This document shows positions 8,019-16,690 of a DNA stretch of 64,000 nucleotides, piece by piece. The position numbers were made by a program, and so were the translations under genes. The DNA is from Paenibacillus jilunlii (GTDB lineage: Bacteria > Bacillota > Bacilli > Paenibacillales > Paenibacillaceae): positions 33,243 to 97,242 of the forward strand of contig NZ_FNGM01000014.1 in the NCBI RefSeq assembly GCF_900102965.1. Direction: 5' to 3'. Under the pieces are notes generated by a model. It ran no database searches. It was given only the letters and a program-made list of their open reading frames with translations, and was not told the origin of the DNA. Within the stretch, counting starts at the first letter, position 1, and each line of letters starts with the position of its first letter.

Positions 8019-9611
8019 TCACACCGGTGTGAAGTGCGTGATGGAGGAGCCGCTTGATACATGAACGGCATTGCGCCCATTACGCTTGGAGGTATACAGA
8101 GCGTGGTCTGCTTCGGAGAGCAGATCTTCCAGCGAAAGATTTTTGCCCCGGGCCTCCACGACGCCGAAGCTTGCCGTGACATGGATGGGCCTGGAAATGG
8201 CAGATATGGAGCTGCGCTCAATGTCCTTCCGCATCGATTCAGATAACAGGGCAGCCTGCTTCAAGGCTGTTCCCGGCAGACAAAGAACAAATTCCTCGCC
8301 CCCGTAACGCCCGAAAATATCTCCCTCGCGCAAATGACTGCTGCAGACGGTTACAATATGCTGCAGCGCCATATCCCCATAGTGGTGGCCGTAACGGTCA
8401 TTGATGTTTTTGAAGAAGTCAATATCGAGCAAAATAATCGAGACCGGCTCCAGACTGAGGGCGGCCTCATTCAGCAATCCCCGGCTCAGCTCCATGAAAT
8501 GCATCCGGTTGTAGATCCCGGTGAGGCTGTCTACGGTGGCGAGCTGGAGCAGTTTTTCCTGAAGCAGCGTCCGCTCCGTGACATCAATCAGCATAATCAT
8601 CCGCCCCACCTGATGCCCGCCATACTTCTGCACCGGAGAGGATCTAACCTGATAGTACCGGGTCTCGCCGTTCATATTCCAGCCCAGCTCGCGTTCTTCG
8701 CTGATCAGCGGATCGGAATTCATCACGTAATCGACCGCATCCTGGCCTGCCGGAAGAAAGAGCTGGGCCAGGGGCTTGCCGATGGCCGAGGCATCCAGAT
8801 CCTGCAGCATGTCCGCAGCGGCCCGGTTGTAATCGACCAGCGTATCGGAAAGATCCGTAACCAGCACACCGTCGCGCATGCTCTCAAACAGATTTTCGCG
8901 GGCAATAGGAGCGGCGGTGAGCATACCTCTGGACAGAATAGCCCATATATACAGGGTTGAAGTAATACTCATAATGACCGGAACAGGGTCCATTCCATAG
9001 GGAGTTGCATCCATTAAATAGAGAAAAGCGCCCAGAGCCGGGAGGAACTGCCCGATAAAAATGGTGAACAGCTGCCTGCGGTAGACGCGCTTCATCCGGT
9101 TCCACTGCCAGAGAATCAGGCACATCCCGGCAAGCATACAGCCGAAGGTCAGACTGCCCTGAACTATATACCAGGGACCCATAACGACATCGATCAGCGG
9201 TGTGGGTGCTCCTTCCCGGAAATACATCGACTGATAGAAGAGATGGTGATGGTCGTTGGTCCATACAAGCAGTACGGAGATAAAGGGAATGGCATACAGC
9301 GCGGTGACCAGCCCTTTTCGGATCAGCCGCTCCAGTCCTACGAAATACATAATCATCAGCAGGCTGGAAGGGGCGATAAAAGGCATCCCAAGATACTCGA
9401 CCTTAATCCAGAAACTGATTTCCGGCATCGTGCTTCCCGACAGCTCCAAGGCAAAGCCGAAGGTATAGATGGCCGATGTTAGGGAACTGAGGATAAAAGC
9501 CCGTGTTCCAGCGAAATCGGTTTTTTTATAGTAGGCAAAAAGCGCCAGCAGGGCGCTCAGCACACCGGAGATTGAAACAATAACTATATAATTCGAAATC
9601 ATGGACCCCAT
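8019..9611 (-). CDS. Membrane diguanylate cyclase (7TM-PAS-GGDEF)
   Basis: 530 residues: about seven membrane helices in residues 5-232 of the type found at the N-terminus of some histidine kinases, a PAS domain at about 240-348, and a GGDEF domain at about 352-518. The active-site signature is GGEEF at 437-441, and the RxxD inhibitory site REGD at 428-431 lies exactly five residues before it. It is therefore expected to make cyclic-di-GMP with product inhibition, in response to a ligand sensed in the membrane or by PAS. It is monocistronic, opposite to the pyrimidine importer operon. Four GGDEF proteins lie in this window; this is the only one without an EAL domain. Confidence 0.92.
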   Translation of the reverse strand: MGSMISNYIVIVSISGVLSALLALFAYYKKTDFAGTRAFILSSLTSAIYTFGFALELSGSTMPEISFWIKVEYLGMPFIAPSSLLMIMYFVGLERLIRKGLVTALYAIPFISVLLVWTNDHHHLFYQSMYFREGAPTPLIDVVMGPWYIVQGSLTFGCMLAGMCLILWQWNRMKRVYRRQLFTIFIGQFLPALGAFLYLMDATPYGMDPVPVIMSITSTLYIWAILSRGMLTAAPIARENLFESMRDGVLVTDLSDTLVDYNRAAADMLQDLDASAIGKPLAQLFLPAGQDAVDYVMNSDPLISEERELGWNMNGETRYYQVRSSPVQKYGGHQVGRMIMLIDVTERTLLQEKLLQLATVDSLTGIYNRMHFMELSRGLLNEAALSLEPVSIILLDIDFFKNINDRYGHHYGDMALQHIVTVCSSHLREGDIFGRYGGEEFVLCLPGTALKQAALLSESMRKDIERSSISAISRPIHVTASFGVVEARGKNLSLEDLLSEADHALYTSKRNGRNAVHVSSGSSITHFTPV

Positions 9612-9818
9612 TGTTCAAGCCTCCGTCTGCGGATATATGCTGCGGGCATAGGCAGATTGTCTCCTGTTTATTAAAAATCTAGTGAGATAGTAGCAAATAT
9701 ACATAGTGAAATCCCGTTTGTCAGCGCATACAGCATGAAGATATATACCTACTTTATCGGCAAAAGTCGCAATTTTTAAAAATTTAGAAAGCATATTTTT
9801 AACAGTATCCTAGAATAC

Positions 9819-9867
9819 CTAGACAAAGTGACGGAATTTCTCAGACTCCATTTTACTTTTTGTCTAG
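9819..9867. promoter_or_regulatory. Interrupted inverted repeat CTAGACAAA / TTTGTCTAG
   Basis: Nine-base perfect arms at 9819-9827 and 9859-9867 with 31 bases between them, in the 399-base gap upstream of the pyrimidine importer operon. A compact relative, ATTAGACA-ATC-TGTCTAAT, lies upstream of pucR/preT. It could be a paired regulator site. I found no riboswitch-like fold in this gap. Confidence 0.35.
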
Positions 9868-9891
9868 TGAGAGTAACCGGAGCACAGTGTA

Positions 9892-9914
9892 TTATGTTAG
9901 TTAATCGAACATGT
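9892..9914. promoter_or_regulatory. Candidate pyrimidine-regulon operator, distal site
   Basis: TTATGTTA-N7-GAACATGT is a degenerate copy of the site at 9944-9966. The two centres are 52 bases apart, close to five helical turns, which suits two dimers binding one face of the DNA. Confidence 0.4.
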
Positions 9915-9943
9915 TGAAGAAATAAACATCATCTCACGCAGGA

Positions 9944-9966
9944 ATATGTTATTTTATCTAACATAT
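9944..9966. promoter_or_regulatory. Candidate pyrimidine-regulon operator, proximal site
   Basis: ATATGTTA-N7-TAACATAT, a perfect 8-base inverted repeat 44 bases before the importer ATPase start codon. The same TATGTTA-N7-TAACATA architecture occurs upstream of preT at 18607-18629. The PucR-family protein encoded between the two operons is the natural candidate to bind it. Confidence 0.55.
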
Positions 9967-10010
9967 GGAAAAAAATCAAATCCGATCCGGGAATAAAGGG
10001 GGAGCTGGAA

Positions 10011-10793
10011 ATGTCATTAGCAGCGGCAAAAATTCCTGAGATACAGCTGCAGAACGTCGAGATGCGTTACCAGACGGACGCGGCCGATGTGCTTGCACTG
10101 CATCAGGTAAGCCTGGATATCGCCAAAGGGGAGTTCGTTTCCCTGCTTGGACCGTCCGGCTGCGGCAAAACTACACTGCTCAGACTGATGGCAGATCTGC
10201 TGACGCCAACAGGCGGAGACGTTACGGTAGCCGGCAAGAGTGCGCGTGAAGCCCGGCTGGCCCAAAAGTACGGTATCGTGTTCCAGAGCCCGGTCCTTTA
10301 TGACTGGCGGAAGGTGAGGCATAATATAACGCTGCCTCTGGAGCTGATGGGCGTGAAAAAATCCATCCGTGAGGATAAAGCGCTGGAGCTGCTGGATCTC
10401 GTAGGCCTGCAAGGCTTCGCGGACAAGTATCCGTGGCAGCTCAGCGGGGGGATGCAGCAGCGGGTAGCCATCGCCAGAGCACTGTCGATGGAGCCGGAAA
10501 TCCTGCTGATGGATGAACCCTTCTCCGCGCTGGATGAGTTCACCCGCGAACGTCTGAATGAGGAACTGCAGGCTGTATGGGGCAAGGTGCAGAGCACCAT
10601 TGTCTTCGTCACCCACAGCATACCAGAGTCGATTTTTCTCTCGGACCGTGTGTTCGTGCTGTCTCCGCATCCGGGCAGGCTGTCCGCCGTTGTGGACATT
10701 CCGCTGCCGCGTCCGCGCACGGCGGAAATGAGGAACAGCCCGGAATTTTTTGAACTGATCGCCCGTATCCGCGACAGCTTCGAAGGGGTGTAG
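10011..10793 (+). CDS. ABC importer ATPase, probably pyrimidine/precursor uptake
   Basis: 260 residues of the nitrate/taurine/thiamine-precursor ATPase family (SsuB/TauB/ThiZ type): Walker A GPSGCGKT at 47-54, signature LSGGMQQR, Walker B ILLMDEPFSALDEFTR, and the switch H in VFVTHSI. The ribosome site GGGGGAG lies 7 bases before ATG. It is first in an operon with two permeases and a substrate-binding lipoprotein. Next to it are mmsA, an aminotransferase and the reductive pyrimidine pathway, so a pyrimidine base or a precursor is the most likely cargo; ThiXYZ-like transport of hydroxymethylpyrimidine precursors is the alternative. Confidence 0.85.
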   Translation: MSLAAAKIPEIQLQNVEMRYQTDAADVLALHQVSLDIAKGEFVSLLGPSGCGKTTLLRLMADLLTPTGGDVTVAGKSAREARLAQKYGIVFQSPVLYDWRKVRHNITLPLELMGVKKSIREDKALELLDLVGLQGFADKYPWQLSGGMQQRVAIARALSMEPEILLMDEPFSALDEFTRERLNEELQAVWGKVQSTIVFVTHSIPESIFLSDRVFVLSPHPGRLSAVVDIPLPRPRTAEMRNSPEFFELIARIRDSFEGV

Positions 10794-10795
10794 GG

Positions 10796-11608
10796 ATGAA
10801 GGGGAACAGTATGTATATGCGGGACCGCTTGCTGCCGCTGTTCGTCTGGATCTTCGGCCTGCTGGCAGTCTGGGAGGCGGTCTCCTGGTGGCTGTTGCGT
10901 GTGGCCAAGACACCGCTGGCCCAGTCTAAGCTGCCTTATGTCCATGAAGTTGCGGCAACCTTGTGGAAATATAGCGGCACGCTGCTCAAGGAGGGCGGGG
11001 CGACCTTCGGCAATGCCGGAGTCGGATTTCTGATCGGTGCAGCGGCCGGAGTGCTCCTGGCTGTGCTGATGAGCCTGTCGAAGACAGTTGAACAGCTCGC
11101 CTTCCCTTATGCGGTGGCCTCGCAGATGATTCCGATTCTGGGGCTGGCACCGATTATCTACGGCATTGTACGGGATGAGCAGGTGTCGCGGATTATTATT
11201 TCCGGGTACATTACCTTTTTCCCGGTCGCTCTAAATATGCTCCGCGGGCTGCGCAGTGTCGATCTCCCCGCAGTGGAGCTGATGCATTCCTATGCTGCAA
11301 AGCCTTGGGCTGTATATTGGAAGCTGCGCTTTCCGGCTGCGCTGCCGGGCCTCTTCAGCGGACTCAAGATTGCGGCACCGCTCGCTGTGACCGGAGCAAT
11401 CCTTGTAGAGCTTATGGGCGCACAGCATGGCATCGGCGTCATTATGCTGCGCAATCTCTATTACGGTCCTTCTCATACGTATATGTTCTGGTCAACCGTG
11501 CTTGTCGGCGCCTTGCTCGGGATGGCCAGCTATTGGCTGATGAGTCTGGTGGAACGCCTGGCAGCGCCATGGCAGCCGGAATTCCGCCCGAAAGGGGGCA
11601 GCCGTTAA
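10796..11608 (+). CDS. ABC importer permease 1
   Basis: 270 residues, about six membrane helices, binding-protein-dependent permease fold of the SsuC/ThiX type. The EAA-like loop that contacts the ATPase is seen in the segment LMHSYAAKPWAVYWKLRFPAALPGL (split: residues about 162-186). It starts two bases after the ATPase stop with an AAGGGGTG ribosome site, so the genes are tightly coupled. It differs from the second permease encoded next, so the transporter should contain a heterodimeric membrane part. Confidence 0.85.
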   Translation: MKGNSMYMRDRLLPLFVWIFGLLAVWEAVSWWLLRVAKTPLAQSKLPYVHEVAATLWKYSGTLLKEGGATFGNAGVGFLIGAAAGVLLAVLMSLSKTVEQLAFPYAVASQMIPILGLAPIIYGIVRDEQVSRIIISGYITFFPVALNMLRGLRSVDLPAVELMHSYAAKPWAVYWKLRFPAALPGLFSGLKIAAPLAVTGAILVELMGAQHGIGVIMLRNLYYGPSHTYMFWSTVLVGALLGMASYWLMSLVERLAAPWQPEFRPKGGSR

Positions 11609-12510
11609 TGGAGAGCAACACTACTGTGCGGGATACATCCTTCATGGCCTCCACGGGCAAAGAAATCAAATCTGTCTCTTATACGTCAACTAACAACGAA
11701 GTATCAACGGTTATTGATAGGCGAAGAAGCCCCCGGCGGCCGTTCAGGCGGCTGAACCCCGGTGTGATTCTGCCCCTGCTGGCCGGGATACTGTTTCTCT
11801 TCCTATGGGAATTTCAGGTTTTTCATAAGCTTTTGGATCTCAAAAAGTACCAGCTTCCGCTGCCCTCGGCCATCGCAGAAGCAATGCGGGATAACATCAG
11901 CCTGCTGCTGTCTTATACCGGTTATACGCTGGCCGAGGCGGTCGCGGGGATGCTGATTGGTTCAGCCTGCGGCTTCCTGATCGCCCTGGCGGCAACCGCC
12001 TGGCCCCGGTGGGGCGGAGGCAGCCTTACCCTCGTGGCAGCGCTGAATGCCGTGCCCATTGTGGCGCTCGCCCCCATTATGAATCTGTGGTTCGGGGACG
12101 GCATCGGGTCCCGCGCCGCAATCGTTACAGCGACCACGATGGCTGCGATGGCAATTAATGCCTACAAGGGCATGTCAGCCGTTGACCCGCTGGCTCTGGA
12201 TCTGATGCATTCGTACGCGGCTCGCAAGCCGGCAGTGTTCCGCTACCTCCGTGTTCAGAACAGTCTGCCCTATGTGTTCACGGCACTGAAGATCAATGCC
12301 ACCGCGAGTATGATCGGAGCCATAGTGGGGGAATTCTTTTTCTCCTCGCGGGGGCTCGGCTACCTGTTATCCAACTCGATCAAGGTGGCCAAAATGCCGC
12401 TCGGCTGGTCCTGCATCGTGCTCGCAGCCATTGCCGGGGTAATCTTCTACCTGATTGTGGAGCGGCTGGAGAAGGTGTTCATCAAGTGGCATTCCTCCCA
12501 GCGGGCCTGA
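11608..12510 (+). CDS. ABC importer permease 2
   Basis: 300 residues starting at the ATG that overlaps the stop of permease 1 (TAATG). The first 55 or so residues are a polar, Ser/Thr/Arg-rich cytoplasmic extension; the rest is a six-helix permease with an ATPase-contact loop containing LMHSYAARKPAVFRYLRV. The open frame reaches further upstream, inside permease 1, but the coupled start fits better. It has the same fold as permease 1 with low identity, consistent with a heterodimer. The gap to the binding-protein gene is 127 bases without a clear terminator. Confidence 0.85.
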   Translation: MESNTTVRDTSFMASTGKEIKSVSYTSTNNEVSTVIDRRRSPRRPFRRLNPGVILPLLAGILFLFLWEFQVFHKLLDLKKYQLPLPSAIAEAMRDNISLLLSYTGYTLAEAVAGMLIGSACGFLIALAATAWPRWGGGSLTLVAALNAVPIVALAPIMNLWFGDGIGSRAAIVTATTMAAMAINAYKGMSAVDPLALDLMHSYAARKPAVFRYLRVQNSLPYVFTALKINATASMIGAIVGEFFFSSRGLGYLLSNSIKVAKMPLGWSCIVLAAIAGVIFYLIVERLEKVFIKWHSSQRA

Positions 12511-12637
12511 CCCCCTGAATCCGTTACATCCGGTCCTGCGCCGAAGGGAAAAGAGAACCCTCCCCAGGCCGTATGCATAGAGCATCATGCTGTATTTATT
12601 TTCGAAATGAAAACTCAAACGGATAGGGGGAGTTGTA

Positions 12638-13738
12638 TTGATGAACGGGAGTAAAGGCAAGTTTCGCGGCGGGCTGCTGGCGGCTGCACTAATCATGATG
12701 ATTTCTTTGCTGGCAGGCTGCGGGGGCAGCAATAATAATGCAGCTCCGGGGGCTGAGGAGACGGCTGGGGCAGAGGCTTCCGCTTCACCGGAAGCGGCGG
12801 ACCCGGCTGCAGATCCGGTAACCGTCAAGCTGCAGCTCAAATGGGTGCCGCAGGCCCAGTTCGCCGGTTACTTCCTGGCACAGGATAAAGGCTATTATGC
12901 CGAAGAAGGGCTGAAGGTAGAGATTCTGCCCGGCGGCCCGGACATTGTGCCGGAGCAGCAGGTTGCGGGCGGATCGGCGGATATCGGCGTGGACTGGGTG
13001 GCAAGTCTTCTGACCAGCCAGGAGCAGGAGATGCCGCTGGTGCAGATCGCGCAGATCTTCCAGAAGAGCGGACTGGTGCTGGTATCCAAGAAGGCTGCGG
13101 GGATTGCCGGACCGGCTGATCTGAAGGGCAAGAAGGTCGGCAACTGGATGGGCGGCAACGAGTTTGAGATTCTGGCGCTCTTCGATAAATACAAACTGGA
13201 TTCGAACAAGGATCTGAACTTTACCAAGCAGGGCTTCACGATGGACCAGTTTCTCGGCGGCGAGCTCGACGCGGCATCGGCTATGACCTATAACGAATAC
13301 CAGGTCATCCTGGAGTCCGGCGTCAAGGCGGAGGATCTGAACGTAATCGACATGAACGATGAAGGGGTGGCGATGCTGGAAGACAACCTGTTCGCCAACA
13401 AGGAGTGGCTTGAAGCCAATAAGGAAACGGCGGCCAAGTTCGTCCGCGCCTCCCTGAAGGGCTGGAAGGACGCGATCGCCGATCCGGAGGCGGCGGTAGA
13501 CAGCGTGATGAAGCTGGCAGAAGAAGGCAGTACCACCCGTGAACATCAGCTGACGATGATGACTGAGGTTGCCAAGCTGATCCAGCCGGAAGGGTTCGAT
13601 GCTTCCAAGATGGGCTATACCGATGCGGCGGCGTTCCAGCAGACCGCAGACATTGCCCTTAAGTTCGGCGTCATCAAGAAGGCATCCAAGGTGGATGAAG
13701 CCTATACGAACGAAATTGTGGAGATGGCGGCAAAGTAA
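12638..13738 (+). CDS. ABC importer substrate-binding lipoprotein (NMT1/THI5-like)
   Basis: 366 residues. A lipoprotein signal ends at the lipobox LLAGC near residue 27, then a low-complexity Ala/Glu linker, then an NMT1/THI5-type periplasmic-binding fold: VKLQLKWVPQAQFAGYF is the classic opening of the pyrimidine-precursor binding group, followed by GYYAEEGL and VGNWMGGNEFE. Family members bind formylaminopyrimidine, pyrimidines, riboflavin or sulfonates. The ribosome site GGGGGAG lies 9 bases before ATG. Together with the two permeases and ATPase upstream it forms a complete importer. Direct ligand assignment is inference from the neighbouring pyrimidine catabolic genes. Confidence 0.87.
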   Translation: MMNGSKGKFRGGLLAAALIMMISLLAGCGGSNNNAAPGAEETAGAEASASPEAADPAADPVTVKLQLKWVPQAQFAGYFLAQDKGYYAEEGLKVEILPGGPDIVPEQQVAGGSADIGVDWVASLLTSQEQEMPLVQIAQIFQKSGLVLVSKKAAGIAGPADLKGKKVGNWMGGNEFEILALFDKYKLDSNKDLNFTKQGFTMDQFLGGELDAASAMTYNEYQVILESGVKAEDLNVIDMNDEGVAMLEDNLFANKEWLEANKETAAKFVRASLKGWKDAIADPEAAVDSVMKLAEEGSTTREHQLTMMTEVAKLIQPEGFDASKMGYTDAAAFQQTADIALKFGVIKKASKVDEAYTNEIVEMAAK

Positions 13739-13760
13739 CGATGGCTCATTCATATTTCTG

Positions 13761-13792
13761 ATAGATGACCGCCGGAATGGGCGGTCATCTAT
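13761..13792 (+). terminator. Intercistronic hairpin after the binding-protein gene
   Basis: Perfect 13-base arms (ATAGATGACCGCC at 13761-13773 and complement at 13780-13792) with a 6-base loop. No long T run follows, so it may be a leaky terminator or a transcript-stability element before mmsA. Confidence 0.6.
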
Positions 13793-13829
13793 TATAATCA
13801 ATGGCTCAAGATGGAAAGAGGTGCGGAAG

Positions 13830-15293
13830 ATGTCTCTGCTTGTGAAGCAAACGGAGAAACTGAAGAACTATGTGAATGGAGTCTGGGTGGAATCCTCCTC
13901 CGGACAGCAGGAGGAAGTATTCAATCCGGCAACCGGCGAGGTTATTGCTTACGTCCCGATCTCCAGCCGGGTGGAGCTGGACACTGCCGTGAAGGCGGCC
14001 TCAGAGGCGTACCGCTCCTGGAAAAAGGTTGCCGTTCCGCGCCGCGCCCGCTATTTCTTTCAGTACCAGCAGCTGCTGGTGCAGCACTGGAACGAGCTGG
14101 CCGGGCTGATTACGCTGGAGAACGGCAAAAGCCTGGAGGAAGCGCTGGGTGAAGTGCAGCGCGGCATTGAGTGTGTGGAATTTGCCGCCGGCATTCCGAC
14201 GCTGATGATGGGCAGCCAGCTGCCGGACATTGCTACCGGAGTCGAGTCGGGCATGTACCGGTACCCGCTTGGGGTAGTGGGCGGCATTGCACCGTTCAAC
14301 TTTCCGATGATGGTGCCCTGCTGGATGTTCCCGCTGGCGGTTGCCTGCGGCAACACCTTTGTCATGAAACCCTCCGAGCGCACGCCGCTGCTGATGAACA
14401 GGCTGGCAGAGCTGTTCGCGGAAGCGGGATTTCCGCCGGGGGTGCTGAATGTGGTGCACGGGGCGCATGAGGTCGTGAACGGGCTGCTTGAACATGAAGA
14501 GGTCAAAGCTATTTCCTTCGTAGGCTCTCAGCCGGTTGCAGAATATGTCTATAAGCAGGGAACATCCTTTGGCAAACGGGTGCAGGCTCTGGCCGGGGCC
14601 AAGAACCATTCGATTGTGCAGCCCGATGCCGATCTCGACAATGCGGTCAAAAATATCATTTCCGCCGCCTTCGGCTCTGCGGGCGAGCGCTGCATGGCCT
14701 GCTCTGTGGTGGTTGTCCATGAGGCGATCGCCGATGAACTGGTGAGCCGCCTGACTGAGGCGGCGGACAGCCTGAAGATCGGCGGCGGCAAGGACGAAGG
14801 GGTGTTCCTCGGTCCGGTGATCCGCCAGTCGAACAAGGAGCGTACGATCGGTTATATCGAAACGGGAATTCAGGAGCAGGCGGTGCTGGTGCGGGACGGC
14901 AGGTTGGACAGTGCGGCAGCCGGAGCGGGCTATTTTCTTGGACCGACGATCTTCGACCATGTGCAGCCGGGGATGACCATCTGGCGGGATGAAATTTTTG
15001 CGCCGCTGCTGGCGGTGGTGCGGGTCAAGAATCTGGCGGAGGCGATTGCCGTGGCGAACCAGTCTCCTTTTGCCAACGGGGCCTGCATCTATACAGACAG
15101 CGCTAAGGCGATCCGGGAATTCCGGGAAGAGATTGATGCGGGAATGCTGGGGATCAACCTGGGGGTGCCTGCGCCGATGGCGTTTTTCCCCTTTTCGGGC
15201 TATAAGAAATCCTTTTATGGCGATCTCCATGCGAACGGCAGGGACGGCGTTGAGTTCTATACCCGCAAGAAGATGGTTACCGCGCGTTATTAA
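13830..15293 (+). CDS. mmsA: (Methyl)malonate-semialdehyde dehydrogenase (CoA-acylating)
   Basis: 487 residues, exactly the usual length of MmsA/IolA. The start at 13830 is supported by an AGAGGTG ribosome site; longer in-frame starts lie inside the preceding gene. Motifs: PFNFPMMVPCWMFPLA, FVGSQPVAEY, and the catalytic GSAGERCMA with C288. The family converts malonate semialdehyde to acetyl-CoA and methylmalonate semialdehyde to propionyl-CoA. This is the last step for beta-alanine (from uracil) and beta-aminoisobutyrate (from thymine), matching the aminotransferase encoded 29 bases downstream. Inositol or valine catabolism is an alternative role, but no such genes are nearby. Confidence 0.9.
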   Translation: MSLLVKQTEKLKNYVNGVWVESSSGQQEEVFNPATGEVIAYVPISSRVELDTAVKAASEAYRSWKKVAVPRRARYFFQYQQLLVQHWNELAGLITLENGKSLEEALGEVQRGIECVEFAAGIPTLMMGSQLPDIATGVESGMYRYPLGVVGGIAPFNFPMMVPCWMFPLAVACGNTFVMKPSERTPLLMNRLAELFAEAGFPPGVLNVVHGAHEVVNGLLEHEEVKAISFVGSQPVAEYVYKQGTSFGKRVQALAGAKNHSIVQPDADLDNAVKNIISAAFGSAGERCMACSVVVVHEAIADELVSRLTEAADSLKIGGGKDEGVFLGPVIRQSNKERTIGYIETGIQEQAVLVRDGRLDSAAAGAGYFLGPTIFDHVQPGMTIWRDEIFAPLLAVVRVKNLAEAIAVANQSPFANGACIYTDSAKAIREFREEIDAGMLGINLGVPAPMAFFPFSGYKKSFYGDLHANGRDGVEFYTRKKMVTARY

Positions 15294-15322
15294 CTATTAC
15301 GGATATTGAGAGGTGAGAGTCC

Positions 15323-16690
15323 ATGCAGAGCCTGGGGAACGAAAGCGAGCTGGCTGTTAAGAAGGATCAGCAGTATTTATGGCATAACATTACCCCTTAC
15401 AGTGAAAAGAATCCGCCGATGATTGCAGCGGCAGCAAGCGGCTCATGGGTGACGGATATCGGCGGGAACAAGTTCCTGGACGGCATGTCCGGCCTGTGGT
15501 GTGTCAATGTCGGCTATGGACGCAAGGAGCTGGCGGAAGCGGCCTATCATCAGCTTCTTAGCCTCCCGTATTTCCCGCTTACGCAGAGCCATATGCCGGC
15601 AATCGCTCTGGCTGAGAAGCTGAACGCATGGCTGGAGGGAGACTATGTCATTTTCTTCTCCAACAGCGGTTCAGAAGCCAACGAAGCTGCCTTCAAAATA
15701 GCCCGCCAGTACCAGCAGCAGATAGGCCAGCATTACCGTCACAAATTCATCGCCCGCTACCGGGGCTATCATGGCAGCTCGCTTGGCGCGCTCTCTGCCA
15801 CCGGCCAGGCGCAGCGCAAATATAAATATGAGCCGCTCAGCGGCGGATTTCTGCATGTGGCCCCGCCGGACAGCTACCGCCGTCCAGCCGGCATGAGCGT
15901 GGAGGAATTCAACCTTCAGAGTGCGCAGGCAATAGAGGATACGATGATCTGGGAAGGCGTGGAGACGGTAGCGGCGGTCATTATGGAGCCGGTGATTACC
16001 GGCGGCGGTGTCATTGTGCCCCATCAGGTCTATCTGGACCGGGTGCAGGAGATTTGCCGCAAGCATGGCGTGCTGCTGATTATTGATGAGGTCATCTGCG
16101 GCTTCGGGCGCTCCGGCCGCAAATTCGGCCATCAGAATTATGGCGTGAAGCCGGATATCATCACCATGGCCAAAGGATTGACCAGCGCCTACCTGCCGCT
16201 GTCGGCAACGGCAGTCCGCAAGGATATCTACGATGCCTTCAAGGACAACAGTGACGAATACGGGTATTTTCGCCATGTGAATACCTTCGGCGGCAATCCG
16301 GCAGCCTGTGCGCTGGCCCTGCGCAATCTGGAAATCCTGGAGCAGGAGAACTTGGTGGAACGCGCCGGCATTCTTGGCAAGAGGCTGACTGCTGAATGGG
16401 CCGGACTGCTGGACCATAAGCTGGTGGGGGATATCCGCAGCTTCGGGCTGATCATTGGCATTGAACTGGTAGCAGATAAGGCTACCAAGCAGCCTGCCGA
16501 GCTGGCTGTCGTTAAGGGCATTATCGCCGAGTGCAAAGCCAAGGGGCTGATCATCGGCAAAAACGGGGATACGGTAGCAGGCTTCAATAATGTGCTCACC
16601 ATCGCCCCGCCGCTGTCCTCGACCGATGAGGATATCCAGTTTATTGCCGGTACGCTCAAAGCTGTGCTGAACGGGAGCTGGGCAGAGTGA
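15323..16690 (+). CDS. Class III aminotransferase, probable beta-alanine/beta-aminoisobutyrate transaminase
   Basis: 455 residues, omega-amino acid aminotransferase type with PLP lysine K284 in the motif TMAKGLTSAYLPLSA, the GSEANEAAFKIAR segment and the IIDEVICGFGRSG segment. The start carries an AGAGGTGAG ribosome site. Its placement after mmsA suggests that it deaminates beta-alanine and beta-aminoisobutyrate to the semialdehydes used by MmsA, with pyruvate or 2-oxoglutarate as acceptor. The 3' end overlaps the convergent pucR gene by 35 bases, which could cause transcriptional interference. Confidence 0.88.
   Translation: MQSLGNESELAVKKDQQYLWHNITPYSEKNPPMIAAAASGSWVTDIGGNKFLDGMSGLWCVNVGYGRKELAEAAYHQLLSLPYFPLTQSHMPAIALAEKLNAWLEGDYVIFFSNSGSEANEAAFKIARQYQQQIGQHYRHKFIARYRGYHGSSLGALSATGQAQRKYKYEPLSGGFLHVAPPDSYRRPAGMSVEEFNLQSAQAIEDTMIWEGVETVAAVIMEPVITGGGVIVPHQVYLDRVQEICRKHGVLLIIDEVICGFGRSGRKFGHQNYGVKPDIITMAKGLTSAYLPLSATAVRKDIYDAFKDNSDEYGYFRHVNTFGGNPAACALALRNLEILEQENLVERAGILGKRLTAEWAGLLDHKLVGDIRSFGLIIGIELVADKATKQPAELAVVKGIIAECKAKGLIIGKNGDTVAGFNNVLTIAPPLSSTDEDIQFIAGTLKAVLNGSWAE

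Noticed and set aside
9612..10010. A riboswitch (TPP or purine) upstream of the importer
   Set aside because: I could not find conserved aptamer words or a terminator/antiterminator pair; palindromic protein sites explain the gap better.
12785..13801. A 338-codon minus-strand frame opposite the binding lipoprotein gene
   Set aside because: The plus-strand protein has a lipobox and family motifs; the antisense frame is His/Arg/Leu-rich with no recognisable domain.
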